From: a virus
Length of the DNA stretch: 38,617 nt
Virus record (IMG/VR): IMGVR_UViG_3300032245_000616
Coordinates: 1-38,617 of that record
Strand: one strand, 5' to 3'
Shown: positions 1 through 7,551 of the stretch, piece after piece
How positions within the stretch are numbered: position 1 is the first letter of the stretch
How the letters are laid out: each line of letters starts with the position of its first letter
Notes under the pieces: generated by a model
The model's input: the letters and a program-made list of their open reading frames with translations, nothing else
What the model was told of the DNA's origin: nothing
Databases searched by the model: none
Made by a program: the position numbers and the translations under genes

Positions 1-123
1 ACTGCGCTGGTTACGCTCTTCAAGTCATCGTTGAGTTGCTTGACGAATGCCTCGGAAGATGTCCGCTGCGCAGAATTGGAAGGCAGATCGGCTAGAAGTT
101 TATTGGCCGTAGCAAGCCGTTCA
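1..123. repeat. 123-bp terminal direct repeat, left copy (circular-contig overlap)
   Basis: Bases 1-123 are identical to 38495-38617. The repeat lies inside a reading frame that continues correctly from one end to the other (start codon at 638, stop at 37387). This is what an assembled circular molecule with a short overlap looks like. A real terminal repeat of T7 type would normally lie outside genes, so I read this as circularisation or permuted packaged DNA. Confidence 0.95.
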
Positions 124-638
124 TTGATGCCAGCAATCTGAGCGTTGCCACGATCAATCACGCTGTTTAGGCGGGATAGCTTTGAGTTGTTGTAATCGTC
201 AACGATGTTCTTGTCGGAGACTTGGAAGTTCAACATCGACCCAAGATCAGACGATCCGTAGTTACGCCCAGCGGAAAGCTGTGCCAAGGCTTGGTTAAAT
301 TCTGGACCAGCATTAGGATTTTGCATTCCACCTCCACCAGCAGTCAATGCTTGAATTTGCGATGCAAGAGAGTTGCGGGTATTTTCTTGGCTAGTCACAT
401 CGGCAAGACGCTTTTCGTAGGTGTCTTGGAGATTCTTAATATTTTGTTGTTGTTTTTTTGCAACTTCATTTTGAGCATCAACTATGTTTGTGTATGGGAA
501 ATTTCCAGAATTTTCATCGTAGCCACGCCAATCCATATTGCGAGGATTAGGAGTTAACAACGTAGAAATAGTGCCATCTTCATTGACGGCATACCTTGTT
601 GGGCGATTTTCTTGTATGCCAATATTTTTTACAGCCAT
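1..638 (-). CDS. Internal virion-like coiled-coil protein, N-terminal part (split by contig ends)
   Basis: ATG at 638 opens a frame that is still open at base 1 and continues in frame at 38617, ending at 37387; the full product is 581 aa. The part here is about 212 codons. It starts MAVKNIGIQENRPTRY and then has a Gln/Asn/Lys-rich helical stretch (VAKKQQQNIKNLQDTYEKRL), a short Gly run and more predicted helix. There is no signal peptide or membrane segment. It follows the 161-aa gene after one base and precedes the 321-aa and 2067-aa genes, so a place among the ejection or inner-core proteins is likely by position. The exact role is unknown. Confidence 0.85.
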   Translation of the reverse strand, partial: MAVKNIGIQENRPTRYAVNEDGTISTLLTPNPRNMDWRGYDENSGNFPYTNIVDAQNEVAKKQQQNIKNLQDTYEKRLADVTSQENTRNSLASQIQALTAGGGGMQNPNAGPEFNQALAQLSAGRNYGSSDLGSMLNFQVSDKNIVDDYNNSKLSRLNSVIDRGNAQIAGINERLATANKLLADLPSNSAQRTSSEAFVKQLNDDLKSVTSA

Positions 639-639
639 T

Positions 640-1125
640 TTATTTAGTACCAAGAGTTAGGTCTGGATTGCCAATATTCGTGCCAATCGTGCCATAGAAA
701 TCCACTGGTCCTAGCTGGCGATTAAACGCTACGTTTGACTCAACTGAGCTATAGGGCGATGTGCCATAAAGACGCTCGAATTGCCTAGTCATCTGATCGC
801 CTAATCCACGATTCAAGGCATACGCCTGTGGGCTAGTCTCGTACTGCCTTCGCAATCCTTCTAGGGTGCGTTGCGGTCCGTACTGACGCTCAAGTTGCAT
901 CCCGGCCTGTACCCCGGACTGCTGGTCAAGTGCTGACAACTGGCGCTCCAGGGAACGTTGTTGGGGCATGTACTGAATTCGCAGCTTGTTCTCGAGCTCG
1001 GCCATGCCTGGAGCCTTCTCCATGTACGTTTCAATGTTTTTCTTGTACGCCTCGGCATTGGCCTGCGCTACGGCCGCGGGATCGGGCGGGGGAGGGGGCG
1101 CGGGAATAGAAGGTGAGCCACCCAT
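640..1125 (-). CDS. Small internal virion-type protein, proline-rich N-terminus
   Basis: 161 aa. It begins MGGSPSIPAPPPPPDPAA, a proline-rich disordered stretch common at the start of small podovirus core proteins. A charged helical region follows (AELENKLRIQYMPQQRSLER, then YGPQRTLEGLRRQYE). The start ATG overlaps the stop of the upstream 122-aa gene by one base (TAATG), which implies translational coupling. It stops two bases before the 581-aa gene. Its place between nozzle and core genes suggests a virion component; the function is unknown. Confidence 0.8.
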   Translation of the reverse strand: MGGSPSIPAPPPPPDPAAVAQANAEAYKKNIETYMEKAPGMAELENKLRIQYMPQQRSLERQLSALDQQSGVQAGMQLERQYGPQRTLEGLRRQYETSPQAYALNRGLGDQMTRQFERLYGTSPYSSVESNVAFNRQLGPVDFYGTIGTNIGNPDLTLGTK

Positions 1126-1493
1126 TAGACCCTTGCCTTTTTCATAAAATTCATATAGTCATAACTCCTGTATCTTCCAGAACGGTTAAACGTAATACGC
1201 TTACGAATGCCAAAACGCTCCCAAAGGAGAAGCAACAGGCACCTCAAGGAGATAGCACCCTTTGAGGAGATCGTCAAGTCTACAAAGACATTGTCCCCAT
1301 CCTCAGAGTGAACGTAGTGGTCAGGCTTCTGGCCCTCTTTAAGGCACCTGGCTAGCGCTACCCCGGCAATGCCATTTGAGTCCTCGACGATGCCGACCAT
1401 GCCCTGCTTCTCGAACCAATTAAACCAATCAGATAGGTTGTGCCACATCCCCTCCGGCACCCCGGACGCTTCAATATATTCTATAGCGGTCAT
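1125..1493 (-). CDS. Conserved small phage protein, possibly GNAT-like
   Basis: 122 aa. The start at 1493 is chosen because its ATG shares bases with the stop of the nozzle gene (ATGA). A longer frame reaching 1598 would overlap that gene heavily. The pattern is a helix with Trp residues (WHNLSDWFNWFEKQG), a strand (GMVGIVEDSNGIAGVALARC), then VFVDLTISSKGAISLRCLLL and a basic end. This strand-helix order recalls small acyltransferase-fold proteins found beside podovirus tail and core genes. I cannot see a clear acetyl-CoA loop, so the GNAT idea is tentative. Confidence 0.75.
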   Translation of the reverse strand: MTAIEYIEASGVPEGMWHNLSDWFNWFEKQGMVGIVEDSNGIAGVALARCLKEGQKPDHYVHSEDGDNVFVDLTISSKGAISLRCLLLLLWERFGIRKRITFNRSGRYRSYDYMNFMKKARV

Positions 1494-3346
1494 ATTACCT
1501 TCTGAATCTCGATCGTGTCTGGGTTGGCGGCCGCTACAATTTGTCGAATTGCCATCTTGTTTGCAGTGCTTGAAATCTTTATATTCAGCAGACGCCACTT
1601 CTCGTACTTACGAAGATCGCTTGCAATCCGTTTTTTTACTGTCGTTGGAAGCGTTGCCGGGAGGACAAACGGAAGAGTCAGCACCGAGCTCGCAATGTTC
1701 AGCCCGGACTGAACGCTGATGTCTCCAGTATCGACGTCTCTTTGAATAAAGATATTGGCACTATTAGAAAACGAGTCATCAAAGATGACCTCGAAATGCG
1801 AGCCGTATTTGGCAGCAAACGTATCCCCAAAATTAAAATCTTTTGTGCGAACATAGGACTCGTAGTTTGTGCCTGCGTCCAGGTAGTCTGACGAAACCGT
1901 TCCAGCCGGGGACTTGTATCCAGCATATTGCTCAATAACTCCGTTTACCTTTTTGAACATAGCCCTGGTGCCTGCCTGGTTGAAATTCGTAAGAGTAAAC
2001 TGCATTATTTTTGGGCTCCAGGTTCCTTCAAATGCCCCGAGCACAGTGTTGTAAACTATAAGCGTATCATTGGTGTTGTTTGATCCTGTTGGAACTGCCA
2101 GAAAATATCTATTGTCGTAGTAAATTGCTGTAGAAATTCTGATTGAGTCAGTGTTTATGGTTTGGATGACGTCTTTGACAACTTCCGAGATTGGTACGCC
2201 AACCGAGCTAAAGTCGTCTGCAACCGATCGGACTAGGGACCGAATTCCGTTGTCTGATAGAAACAGGATATCGCTACTTACCTGGACTGCAGTCCCGGAT
2301 GCTACGCAACCAGTGTTATTCGATATGATGGACACGACCCAATCGGCTGCCGTCGTGGCGTCGCTAGGGATGTCAACCTGGAAGACTCGGCGCTTTTTGA
2401 ATACGATTATTCTGTTTTTATAATATGGTACAATTGCCGTGATCTGATCTCCGTCGTCTCCGTTCACGACAATGCTGTTTGCTGTATCCCATACGGCAGG
2501 ATCGAGAATGTCTGACGCGTAAAGAGTATTCCTTGTATCTCCAGATCCAACCCCAAAAAGCCTGTTTTCAGTATTGATTAAAAGCCTAAGATTTTGGGGT
2601 GGCGGACTTACGGTTGCCGTTGCAGTTGCTCCAGATCCATTACCAATAATTGTAACTGTCGGCGCGCCAGAGTAGCCATAACCACCATCATTAACTATAA
2701 TTTCTGAAATAACTCCACTTGCAGAATTCACAACTGTTGTAAGCGTTGGGAATTGTCCTCCCCACTGTGGTCCTGTCACGATTGCCGTCGCGCTTGTGTA
2801 TCCGGTGCCACCACTGGTTATCGTAATTGCCCTAACCTTCCCTCCCTGCCTTACCACAATATCTCCGTCCCAATAATGCAGATCACCGTCGGCGTCAGCT
2901 ATGTACATCTTGTTGTTAAATTGTGCCATGCTCACTTCGACGGCAGAACCAATAGAATATCCGTTAGCCCATTTTTGTGTGCTCGTTCCAAACAGGCTTG
3001 TGTTTGCGATCCATGTCGAATCTGCCGGGTGTATTGTCGCACTCCCGCTTGAATTGATGCTGTAGAATCTTCCGTTTGTCACGGTAAGCAATTGCGACGT
3101 TGATCCTGTTTCGTAGTACCGCATCCCACCGATAGATCCTGTCCCACTAGTAGCCCCGGTGGCAAAACTTGAAGTTCCAACCCTGGTCTCAAGATTCCCC
3201 TTTGGGGAAAGGGTCATGTTGTACAACTGCTGTACTTGATTTTCGCCTAGGAGATCAGACTGCAGTCCGCTGGCCTGGCCCCCGGTAAAATTGCGAATTC
3301 CGTCAAAGGACAAGACTTCGTCTAAATTGTCCTGGAAATATGGCAC
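1490..3346 (-). CDS. Tail nozzle / stabilisation protein (beta-propeller type)
   Basis: 618 aa. The protein is rich in beta-strand motifs such as NRLFGVGSGDTRNTLYASDI, KNRIIVFKKRRVFQVD and DILFLSDNGIRSL, the repeat pattern of podovirus nozzle proteins (P22 gp10 or T7 gp12 class). It follows the adaptor-like gene, the expected order. Residues about 170-240 carry two related inserts, SGGTGYTSATAIVTG and DGGYGYSGAPTVTIIG, a beta-sandwich-like module that has been duplicated. It should sit at the bottom of the tail and close the DNA channel. The call is by pattern and position. Confidence 0.75.
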   Translation of the reverse strand: MPYFQDNLDEVLSFDGIRNFTGGQASGLQSDLLGENQVQQLYNMTLSPKGNLETRVGTSSFATGATSGTGSIGGMRYYETGSTSQLLTVTNGRFYSINSSGSATIHPADSTWIANTSLFGTSTQKWANGYSIGSAVEVSMAQFNNKMYIADADGDLHYWDGDIVVRQGGKVRAITITSGGTGYTSATAIVTGPQWGGQFPTLTTVVNSASGVISEIIVNDGGYGYSGAPTVTIIGNGSGATATATVSPPPQNLRLLINTENRLFGVGSGDTRNTLYASDILDPAVWDTANSIVVNGDDGDQITAIVPYYKNRIIVFKKRRVFQVDIPSDATTAADWVVSIISNNTGCVASGTAVQVSSDILFLSDNGIRSLVRSVADDFSSVGVPISEVVKDVIQTINTDSIRISTAIYYDNRYFLAVPTGSNNTNDTLIVYNTVLGAFEGTWSPKIMQFTLTNFNQAGTRAMFKKVNGVIEQYAGYKSPAGTVSSDYLDAGTNYESYVRTKDFNFGDTFAAKYGSHFEVIFDDSFSNSANIFIQRDVDTGDISVQSGLNIASSVLTLPFVLPATLPTTVKKRIASDLRKYEKWRLLNIKISSTANKMAIRQIVAAANPDTIEIQKVI

Positions 3347-3349
3347 GGA

Positions 3350-4048
3350 CTAAACCCCTATGTCTGTGATGCTGTATTCGCCTAAACTTGACGGTGTGAT
3401 GACTTTTATTCCTCCGACCTGGCTCATCTCGTACTGTGCCATCTGCGCCAGGTCAGCATTTGCGGTCGATACAACTGCCTGGGCCTTGGCGTACTGACGC
3501 TCACGCTCGAGGGCGTCGGCATGGGTAAGAGCTAGGACAACATGCTGGACGTGGGGGAGACGCAACTCGTCGTTAAGAGCGGAAGAGCTCGGAGGAAACT
3601 CAACAATATTATTCTGCCTTGTTACGCATGTAACTTTTTCTATCACCTTCAATGTGGTTGTGCTGGTTGTGTTGAGCAGTGGATACAAGTCAATCTCGGA
3701 AGTCCCGGACGTGTTCCGGCCCTTGAAATAATACTGAGTTGGAGTCCCGGTCCTTTCCTGGTCAAGCAAGTCAGCGTCCTGGCTCACAATTGTCTGAAGG
3801 TCTACAGATAACAACTCGCTGTCTCCGTATGCTACGGACAATGGATTTTCAACAAGAGATCCAAGCGTCACCGTCCTGGTCGAAGTTGAGACGGAGTATG
3901 TTGAATTTGTGATGCTTTCACGCCAGGGGGCAAAGTTCCACACGCGCCTGTAGTTAAGCGATGCCGACTTCTGCAAGAAAGTAAGTGTATCCGAGTCGGT
4001 CTTACCAACCTTCTCCCCAGCGTACTGGGCGATTTCAGATAGCGTCAT
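3350..4048 (-). CDS. Head-tail adaptor / tail tube A-like protein
   Basis: 232 aa. The N-terminus (MTLSEIAQYAGEKVGK) and the motif LNYRRVWNFAPWRESI match the layout of podovirus adaptor proteins that plug onto the portal ring: a helical bundle around a beta-rich insert. The C-terminal half has a long helix (ADALERERQYAKAQAVVSTA). It lies directly before the nozzle gene, three bases away, as expected for a gp4/gp11-like partner pair. The start at 4048 follows the 32-aa gene with no gap. Confidence 0.75.
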   Translation of the reverse strand: MTLSEIAQYAGEKVGKTDSDTLTFLQKSASLNYRRVWNFAPWRESITNSTYSVSTSTRTVTLGSLVENPLSVAYGDSELLSVDLQTIVSQDADLLDQERTGTPTQYYFKGRNTSGTSEIDLYPLLNTTSTTTLKVIEKVTCVTRQNNIVEFPPSSSALNDELRLPHVQHVVLALTHADALERERQYAKAQAVVSTANADLAQMAQYEMSQVGGIKVITPSSLGEYSITDIGV

Positions 4049-4147
4049 TTAGCTTGAGGAAATTGAATTAGGATCAATCTCAACTTCGTTTTCGTCAAAG
4101 TATTTTACTTCGCCAGTTGTACAGTTTGATTCAATTCTTGCTATCAT
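4049..4147 (-). CDS. Tiny 32-aa protein between fibre and adaptor genes
   Basis: 32 codons filling the gap between two structural genes. It starts MIARIESNCTTGEVKYF and is acidic toward the end (DENEVEIDP). It has a good ribosome site (AAGGA, seven bases before the ATG), and its stop codon touches the next start. No known domain is visible. The fit of RBS, start and stop into a 102-base gap is the main support. Confidence 0.55.
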   Translation of the reverse strand: MIARIESNCTTGEVKYFDENEVEIDPNSISSS

Positions 4148-4150
4148 AAA

Positions 4151-5368
4151 TTATCCTTCGTACATGATGTTGACTGTTCCTGCTGTAAAGGCTTGATTAT
4201 TAGTTGTAGTAATTCTGACTCTATCCAATGTTCCACCCAATGTCTTTGATCCAGACCCATTTCTTACTGATGATCCAGTATCTAAATATGTATTTGTTGT
4301 CATTACCCAAGCATTTGATCCAAGGGTTGTAATAACCATTGCTCCTTTTGTCGTATAAGATGCGTTTTGTGTTCTGATGCCAAACGCAGTTGTAAAGACA
4401 GAGACATCAGAGGTTGCTAGATAGTCAAGGTTTTCAATTCCAGATGATGTTCCAATTTGAACAAATAAATCAGTTGCTCCGCTTATGTTATGACGTACTC
4501 CATTAAACATAACTGTGATTCGCTTCACCCAACTAGGAATGCTGGTAAAATCAACCGCCGTGCCGCTGGTTGTTGCAACAGCATTGGCAAGAGTTAGGGG
4601 TTGCGATAGCTTGGCTGGTGTGATAGAGCCGTCAGCAGGGGTTGAAGAGAATGTTCCAGTTGTTGCTGAAGTAATCCTGCCCTTGGCATCAACAGTTATG
4701 AATGGGATTGCAGAAACGCTTCCATAGGAACCAGCGGTAACTGCCGTTGTCCCAAGCGTTCCTGTTCCCCGGCTAATCGTAAAGTCACCAGCGAGTGTGG
4801 TGGATAGATTGGTAATAGTTCCAGTAGTGCTGTTTAGAGTAGCAATAGTTCCAGTAGTGCTGTTAAGCGTAGCAATCGTTCCAGACGTAAACACGCCTGC
4901 TGTGCCAGTTGTAGTACCAGCGGTAAGCGTGGGAATCAATGCCGTTGTAATCGTTCCGTTTGTAATCGTTCCGTTGGTAATCGTGGCCGCAGTCGATGTA
5001 GTCGTTCCAGCGGTAAGGCTAGGGATTGTTCCAGTTGTAATCGTCGCACTGGTGCTAACTGTGCGATTGCCAGTGGCAGTTCCGTAGGTGAGGTTTTCGG
5101 AAAAATTGGCATTCACATATGTCCCGCCTGTCAACGCGTCTTCAAACAGATTGTAAACCGTCGTCCGATTCGCAGCTATTTGAGGACTTCCTATCGCTGA
5201 CGAATTCGCAATAAGCAATAAATCCCCGGTACCTACAGACGTCCTTTCTTCCTGGGTCGAGATTAGCCCGGCATAAATATTCGTGTCGTCAATAAGGTTG
5301 TGCAGACCCGCGGCCGTGACCGTGCCATTGGTTAGGAAGTCAGTATTTCGATCTAGTATGTTTGCCAT
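4151..5368 (-). CDS. Thr/Gly-rich tail fibre-like protein
   Basis: 405 aa. The first half is a low-complexity array of short Thr/Gly/Ile units (TTGTIATLNS twice, then TTGTITNLS; also ITNGTITNGTI), the pattern of a beta-helical or triple-stranded shaft. The second half (after about residue 260) is ordinary globular sequence with a pattern like SIPSWVKRITVMFNGVRHN, a beta-sandwich tip. The second half uses more A/T-ending codons than the shaft, which may mean the tip was acquired separately. The start at 5368 follows the previous stop by one base. A receptor-binding or side-fibre role is inferred from shape and position. Confidence 0.65.
   Translation of the reverse strand: MANILDRNTDFLTNGTVTAAGLHNLIDDTNIYAGLISTQEERTSVGTGDLLLIANSSAIGSPQIAANRTTVYNLFEDALTGGTYVNANFSENLTYGTATGNRTVSTSATITTGTIPSLTAGTTTSTAATITNGTITNGTITTALIPTLTAGTTTGTAGVFTSGTIATLNSTTGTIATLNSTTGTITNLSTTLAGDFTISRGTGTLGTTAVTAGSYGSVSAIPFITVDAKGRITSATTGTFSSTPADGSITPAKLSQPLTLANAVATTSGTAVDFTSIPSWVKRITVMFNGVRHNISGATDLFVQIGTSSGIENLDYLATSDVSVFTTAFGIRTQNASYTTKGAMVITTLGSNAWVMTTNTYLDTGSSVRNGSGSKTLGGTLDRVRITTTNNQAFTAGTVNIMYEG
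4816..4875 (-). repeat. 30-bp tandem duplication in the fibre-like gene
   Basis: Two adjacent 30-bp units, each beginning AGTTCCAGTAGTGCTGTT on the plus strand, differ at only a few bases. They encode the repeated decapeptide containing TTGTIATLNS. A partial third unit follows on each side. Confidence 0.8.
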
Positions 5369-5369
5369 A

Positions 5370-6164
5370 TTAAGTTGTAAACCTCATTGCGGTTGCAAAG
5401 ATTGTTCCTGCGGGGACTGTGCCTGCGGTTGCTCCCTTGCTGTTGACGACATACCTTACAACATTTGAAGCCACAGGGAAGAAGTCGGTTACGATTTGCG
5501 TGGTTCCAGTTGTCGATCCGAGCGAATTGATTGATCCGATAACTATGTCCCCCAACTCGGCTCCGGTGAGCAAGAATGTTCCGTTTGTCGTGTCTGCCGT
5601 ATTGTGCGCCGCCACAACAGCGGAGCCAAAGGATGCCGTAGCATATGATACTTTTGTTATACTTGGTCCAGCAGCTCCACCAATCTCAAGCGTTCCAACC
5701 GTGGCAAGCCCGGTATTGTTAATCGTCGTGGAGGCAATCGTGCCGATCGTTGCCGTTCCGGTAGACATGGTCACGTTAGTTCCAAATGTTACCGGGCCAA
5801 GCTGAAGAGGGATTGTAGCAGTGCTGATTGTGGCAGTGCTGATTGTAGCGGTGCTGATCGTTGCTGTGCTGATTGTAGCTGTACTGATCGTAGCAGTGCT
5901 AATGCTGGCAGTTGCGATCGTTGTCGTGCCTGTGGAAAAAGTGGTGTTGGAACCAAACGTGACCGGGCCCAGGAGCGTCGAAGCACCATCCACTGCAAAC
6001 GTTCCGGTGCTCTTTGCCCCTGTGGTGCATATCTGTAACGCCGAGACGCCTGCCTCGTCTCCACTAGAAACGGCTCGCATGGTTCCGTCGACAATGTTAC
6101 TACCAAACGTCTTTAGGAGTTGGTTGTAGCTAGTGCTGATTGTCTGTGTGCCAAGTGTAGCCAT
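5370..6164 (-). CDS. Repeat-rich structural protein with STATI pentapeptides
   Basis: 264 aa. The core contains about seven tandem copies of the pentapeptide S-T-A-T-I (residues about 85-120), flanked by two copies of a LGPVTFGSNTTFSTGT-like segment (GPVTFGTNVTMSTGT after the array). Regular five-residue repeats of this kind are typical of left-handed beta-solenoids. The C-terminal 90 residues look globular. The start codon shares bases with the stop of the upstream 75-aa gene. It is probably a fibre or decoration component; the precise role is unknown. Confidence 0.7.
   Translation of the reverse strand: MATLGTQTISTSYNQLLKTFGSNIVDGTMRAVSSGDEAGVSALQICTTGAKSTGTFAVDGASTLLGPVTFGSNTTFSTGTTTIATASISTATISTATISTATISTATISTATISTATIPLQLGPVTFGTNVTMSTGTATIGTIASTTINNTGLATVGTLEIGGAAGPSITKVSYATASFGSAVVAAHNTADTTNGTFLLTGAELGDIVIGSINSLGSTTGTTQIVTDFFPVASNVVRYVVNSKGATAGTVPAGTIFATAMRFTT
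5812..5910 (-). repeat. 15-bp coding minisatellite (STATI array)
   Basis: Six complete 15-bp units (5821-5910) plus a partial one. The plus-strand unit is GTGCTGATTGTAGCA with scattered changes. Differences fall mostly at third codon positions, so the peptide repeat is kept while the DNA drifts. The copy number could change by slippage or recombination. Confidence 0.85.
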
Positions 6165-6391
6165 TAGTGATTTATCCTGTTTTTAACTAGGTCCCAGGCA
6201 ACGGAAAACAGCAGCCCGGCGACCCCAGCAATTGCAAATATCCTGGAACGGAGGTGCTCCAGGGCAGAAACTCTATTTACCACATCTGCGTAGTTTGACA
6301 AGCTGGTCTCGACCATTTGATACAATTGCACCTGGCGCTCTTCCATCCTGGCAAGTTTGACCTCTATGCTCCAGACCTGGTCATCACTCAT
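6164..6391 (-). CDS. XhlA-like coiled-coil membrane protein (lysis candidate)
   Basis: 75 aa. Residues 1-48 form a charged helix with heptad character (EVKLARMEERQVQLYQMVE). One C-terminal membrane segment follows (IFAIAGVAGLLFSVAWDLV) with a short basic tail. This order resembles XhlA-type lysis accessory proteins. It overlaps the upstream 90-aa gene by eight bases and sits in a run of three short membrane or lipoprotein genes (6164-6772). A lysis role is plausible but unproven. Confidence 0.65.
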   Translation of the reverse strand: MSDDQVWSIEVKLARMEERQVQLYQMVETSLSNYADVVNRVSALEHLRSRIFAIAGVAGLLFSVAWDLVKNRINH

Positions 6392-6656
6392 TGCGATACT
6401 CCAGGTACTTGAGGCTTACCGCAAGATGTACGACCGCACCGACGACCTCGTCCCGGTCCCTTCCGTCGTCCACCATCCTCTTGATTGATCTGTTGACTGA
6501 CAGGAGGTGCTTTACTGCTCCAATATACTTCGTCCCACTGGCAATCCTGTTGTTGTCGTCGGCACACTTCATTGCCTCCTTGAAACAGGCGTAATCTTTT
6601 GCCGTCAGCAATAAACGCAAACCCAGGATTGTGATCCATGTGGCGATGCGTTTCAT
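6384..6656 (-). CDS. Small protein with N-terminal membrane segment (inner spanin candidate)
   Basis: 90 aa starting at the ATG that overlaps the stop of the 39-aa lipoprotein gene (ATGA). Residues 1-18 (MKRIATWITILGLRLLLT) form a short hydrophobic anchor with an N-terminal charge, and the rest is a charged helical domain. Inner spanins have this plan and are encoded next to an outer lipoprotein, as here. The soluble part is not an obvious coiled coil, so the spanin idea is an inference from context. Confidence 0.6.
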   Translation of the reverse strand: MKRIATWITILGLRLLLTAKDYACFKEAMKCADDNNRIASGTKYIGAVKHLLSVNRSIKRMVDDGRDRDEVVGAVVHLAVSLKYLEYRNE

Positions 6657-6772
6657 TTGACATTACCAGCGTCTTCAGCCGCGCTCATATCGGAGTAGCG
6701 TGGAAGTCCGGTATTATCCGCAGGACGCGGAGAACATGAGCAGAGCAAGAGGGCGATGAGGATGAATGGCAT
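6653..6772 (-). CDS. Tiny lipoprotein, 39 aa (outer spanin candidate)
   Basis: 39 codons. Its ATG shares one base with the upstream stop (TAATG) and its own stop overlaps the next start (ATGA). The N-terminus MPFILIALLLCSCSP is a signal segment ending in a lipobox-like LCSC, with Cys13 the likely lipidated residue. The mature part would be only 27 residues, short even for Rz1-type proteins, and has two prolines near its start. Position beside a gene with an N-terminal anchor supports a spanin-type pair. Confidence 0.6.
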   Translation of the reverse strand: MPFILIALLLCSCSPRPADNTGLPRYSDMSAAEDAGNVK

Positions 6773-7542
6773 TATTGTACGTCTATTAAGTAATAGGTTG
6801 ACTGAAAAATCGCTGAAGGGCTTGCTGTCGGTGCTACGCTCGCATTATTTGAGCATTGAATTTCTGGACCAAATCTATTTGTACTAGTGTCGTTTGTTGG
6901 ACCACCAGTAAGGGTGAGAAGCGGAACTTGCCCAATATTGATGTTTGGATTTATGGATGAGTCTGCCCCATATAGATAGATGTTGCCAACTCCGTCCGAT
7001 TCAATCACCAAGCCAAAAAAACGATTGTCAGATGATGCAAGGCCAAACCCATTAGTCAATGTGGTGTAGGAAGTGGGCGTTAAATATGCTGAATCAAACC
7101 CAATTAGCCTTGCTTGTATCACTCCAGATTGCAGGGCAAATTCAGCACCAAAACCTTTAATTGTTAGCCCATTTGCTCCTGCTGCTGGAGCGTCAACTGA
7201 ATTTCCAGTTCCACCAAACACGATTCTAATAACAGAGTTTGTGCTGCCAATGTACATCATTCCACCAATTGAAAATCTTATTCTTTTGGCGTAATCAATC
7301 TTCCCAAGTCCTGCTGTCATTAGGGCTTGGGTTGGATCAAAATATCCAACTTTTGCTGTTCCAGCAGCAGCAGATCCAGCATTTATGCTTAAATTAAATC
7401 CAAGAGTATTGCCACCAGTGGAAGTAGCTCCAACTCCAGCACTCTTAAAATAAGACCCAGCATTACCAACACGAAATGCTCTTGTTCTTCCAGTAGAAAA
7501 AAGAAAGTTATCGATGTTGCTAGGATTCTTAATGAGAGGCAT
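6772..7542 (-). CDS. Beta-rich tail or decoration protein
   Basis: 256 aa. It is rich in Gly, Ser, Thr and Asn with alternating strands (for example RIRFSIGGMMYIGSTNSVIR and GNIYLYGADSSINPNINIG). It could be a jelly-roll or lectin-like fold. No catalytic motif is visible. An AGGAG site lies about seven bases before the ATG. The gene is richer in A/T-ending codons than the capsid and terminase genes, which may mean it came in as a separate module. A surface or receptor-binding role is a guess from location. Confidence 0.6.
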   Translation of the reverse strand: MPLIKNPSNIDNFLFSTGRTRAFRVGNAGSYFKSAGVGATSTGGNTLGFNLSINAGSAAAGTAKVGYFDPTQALMTAGLGKIDYAKRIRFSIGGMMYIGSTNSVIRIVFGGTGNSVDAPAAGANGLTIKGFGAEFALQSGVIQARLIGFDSAYLTPTSYTTLTNGFGLASSDNRFFGLVIESDGVGNIYLYGADSSINPNINIGQVPLLTLTGGPTNDTSTNRFGPEIQCSNNASVAPTASPSAIFQSTYYLIDVQ

Positions 7543-7551
7543 TGCCTGCTC

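Noticed and set aside
1-123. True T7-type terminal repeat
   Set aside because: The repeat lies within a reading frame that is intact only when the ends are joined, so a circular assembly overlap is the simpler reading.
222-557. Plus-strand 111-codon frame
   Set aside because: It is antisense to the core protein that spans the join. It has no RBS or promoter and an implausible composition.
4800-5060. CRISPR-like array
   Set aside because: The short repeats are in-frame coding repeats without unique spacers of constant length, and no cas genes are present.
5821-6129. Plus-strand frame rich in Val-Leu-Ile repeats
   Set aside because: It is the antisense of the STATI array. Its pattern comes from the coding repeat on the minus strand and it has no ribosome site.
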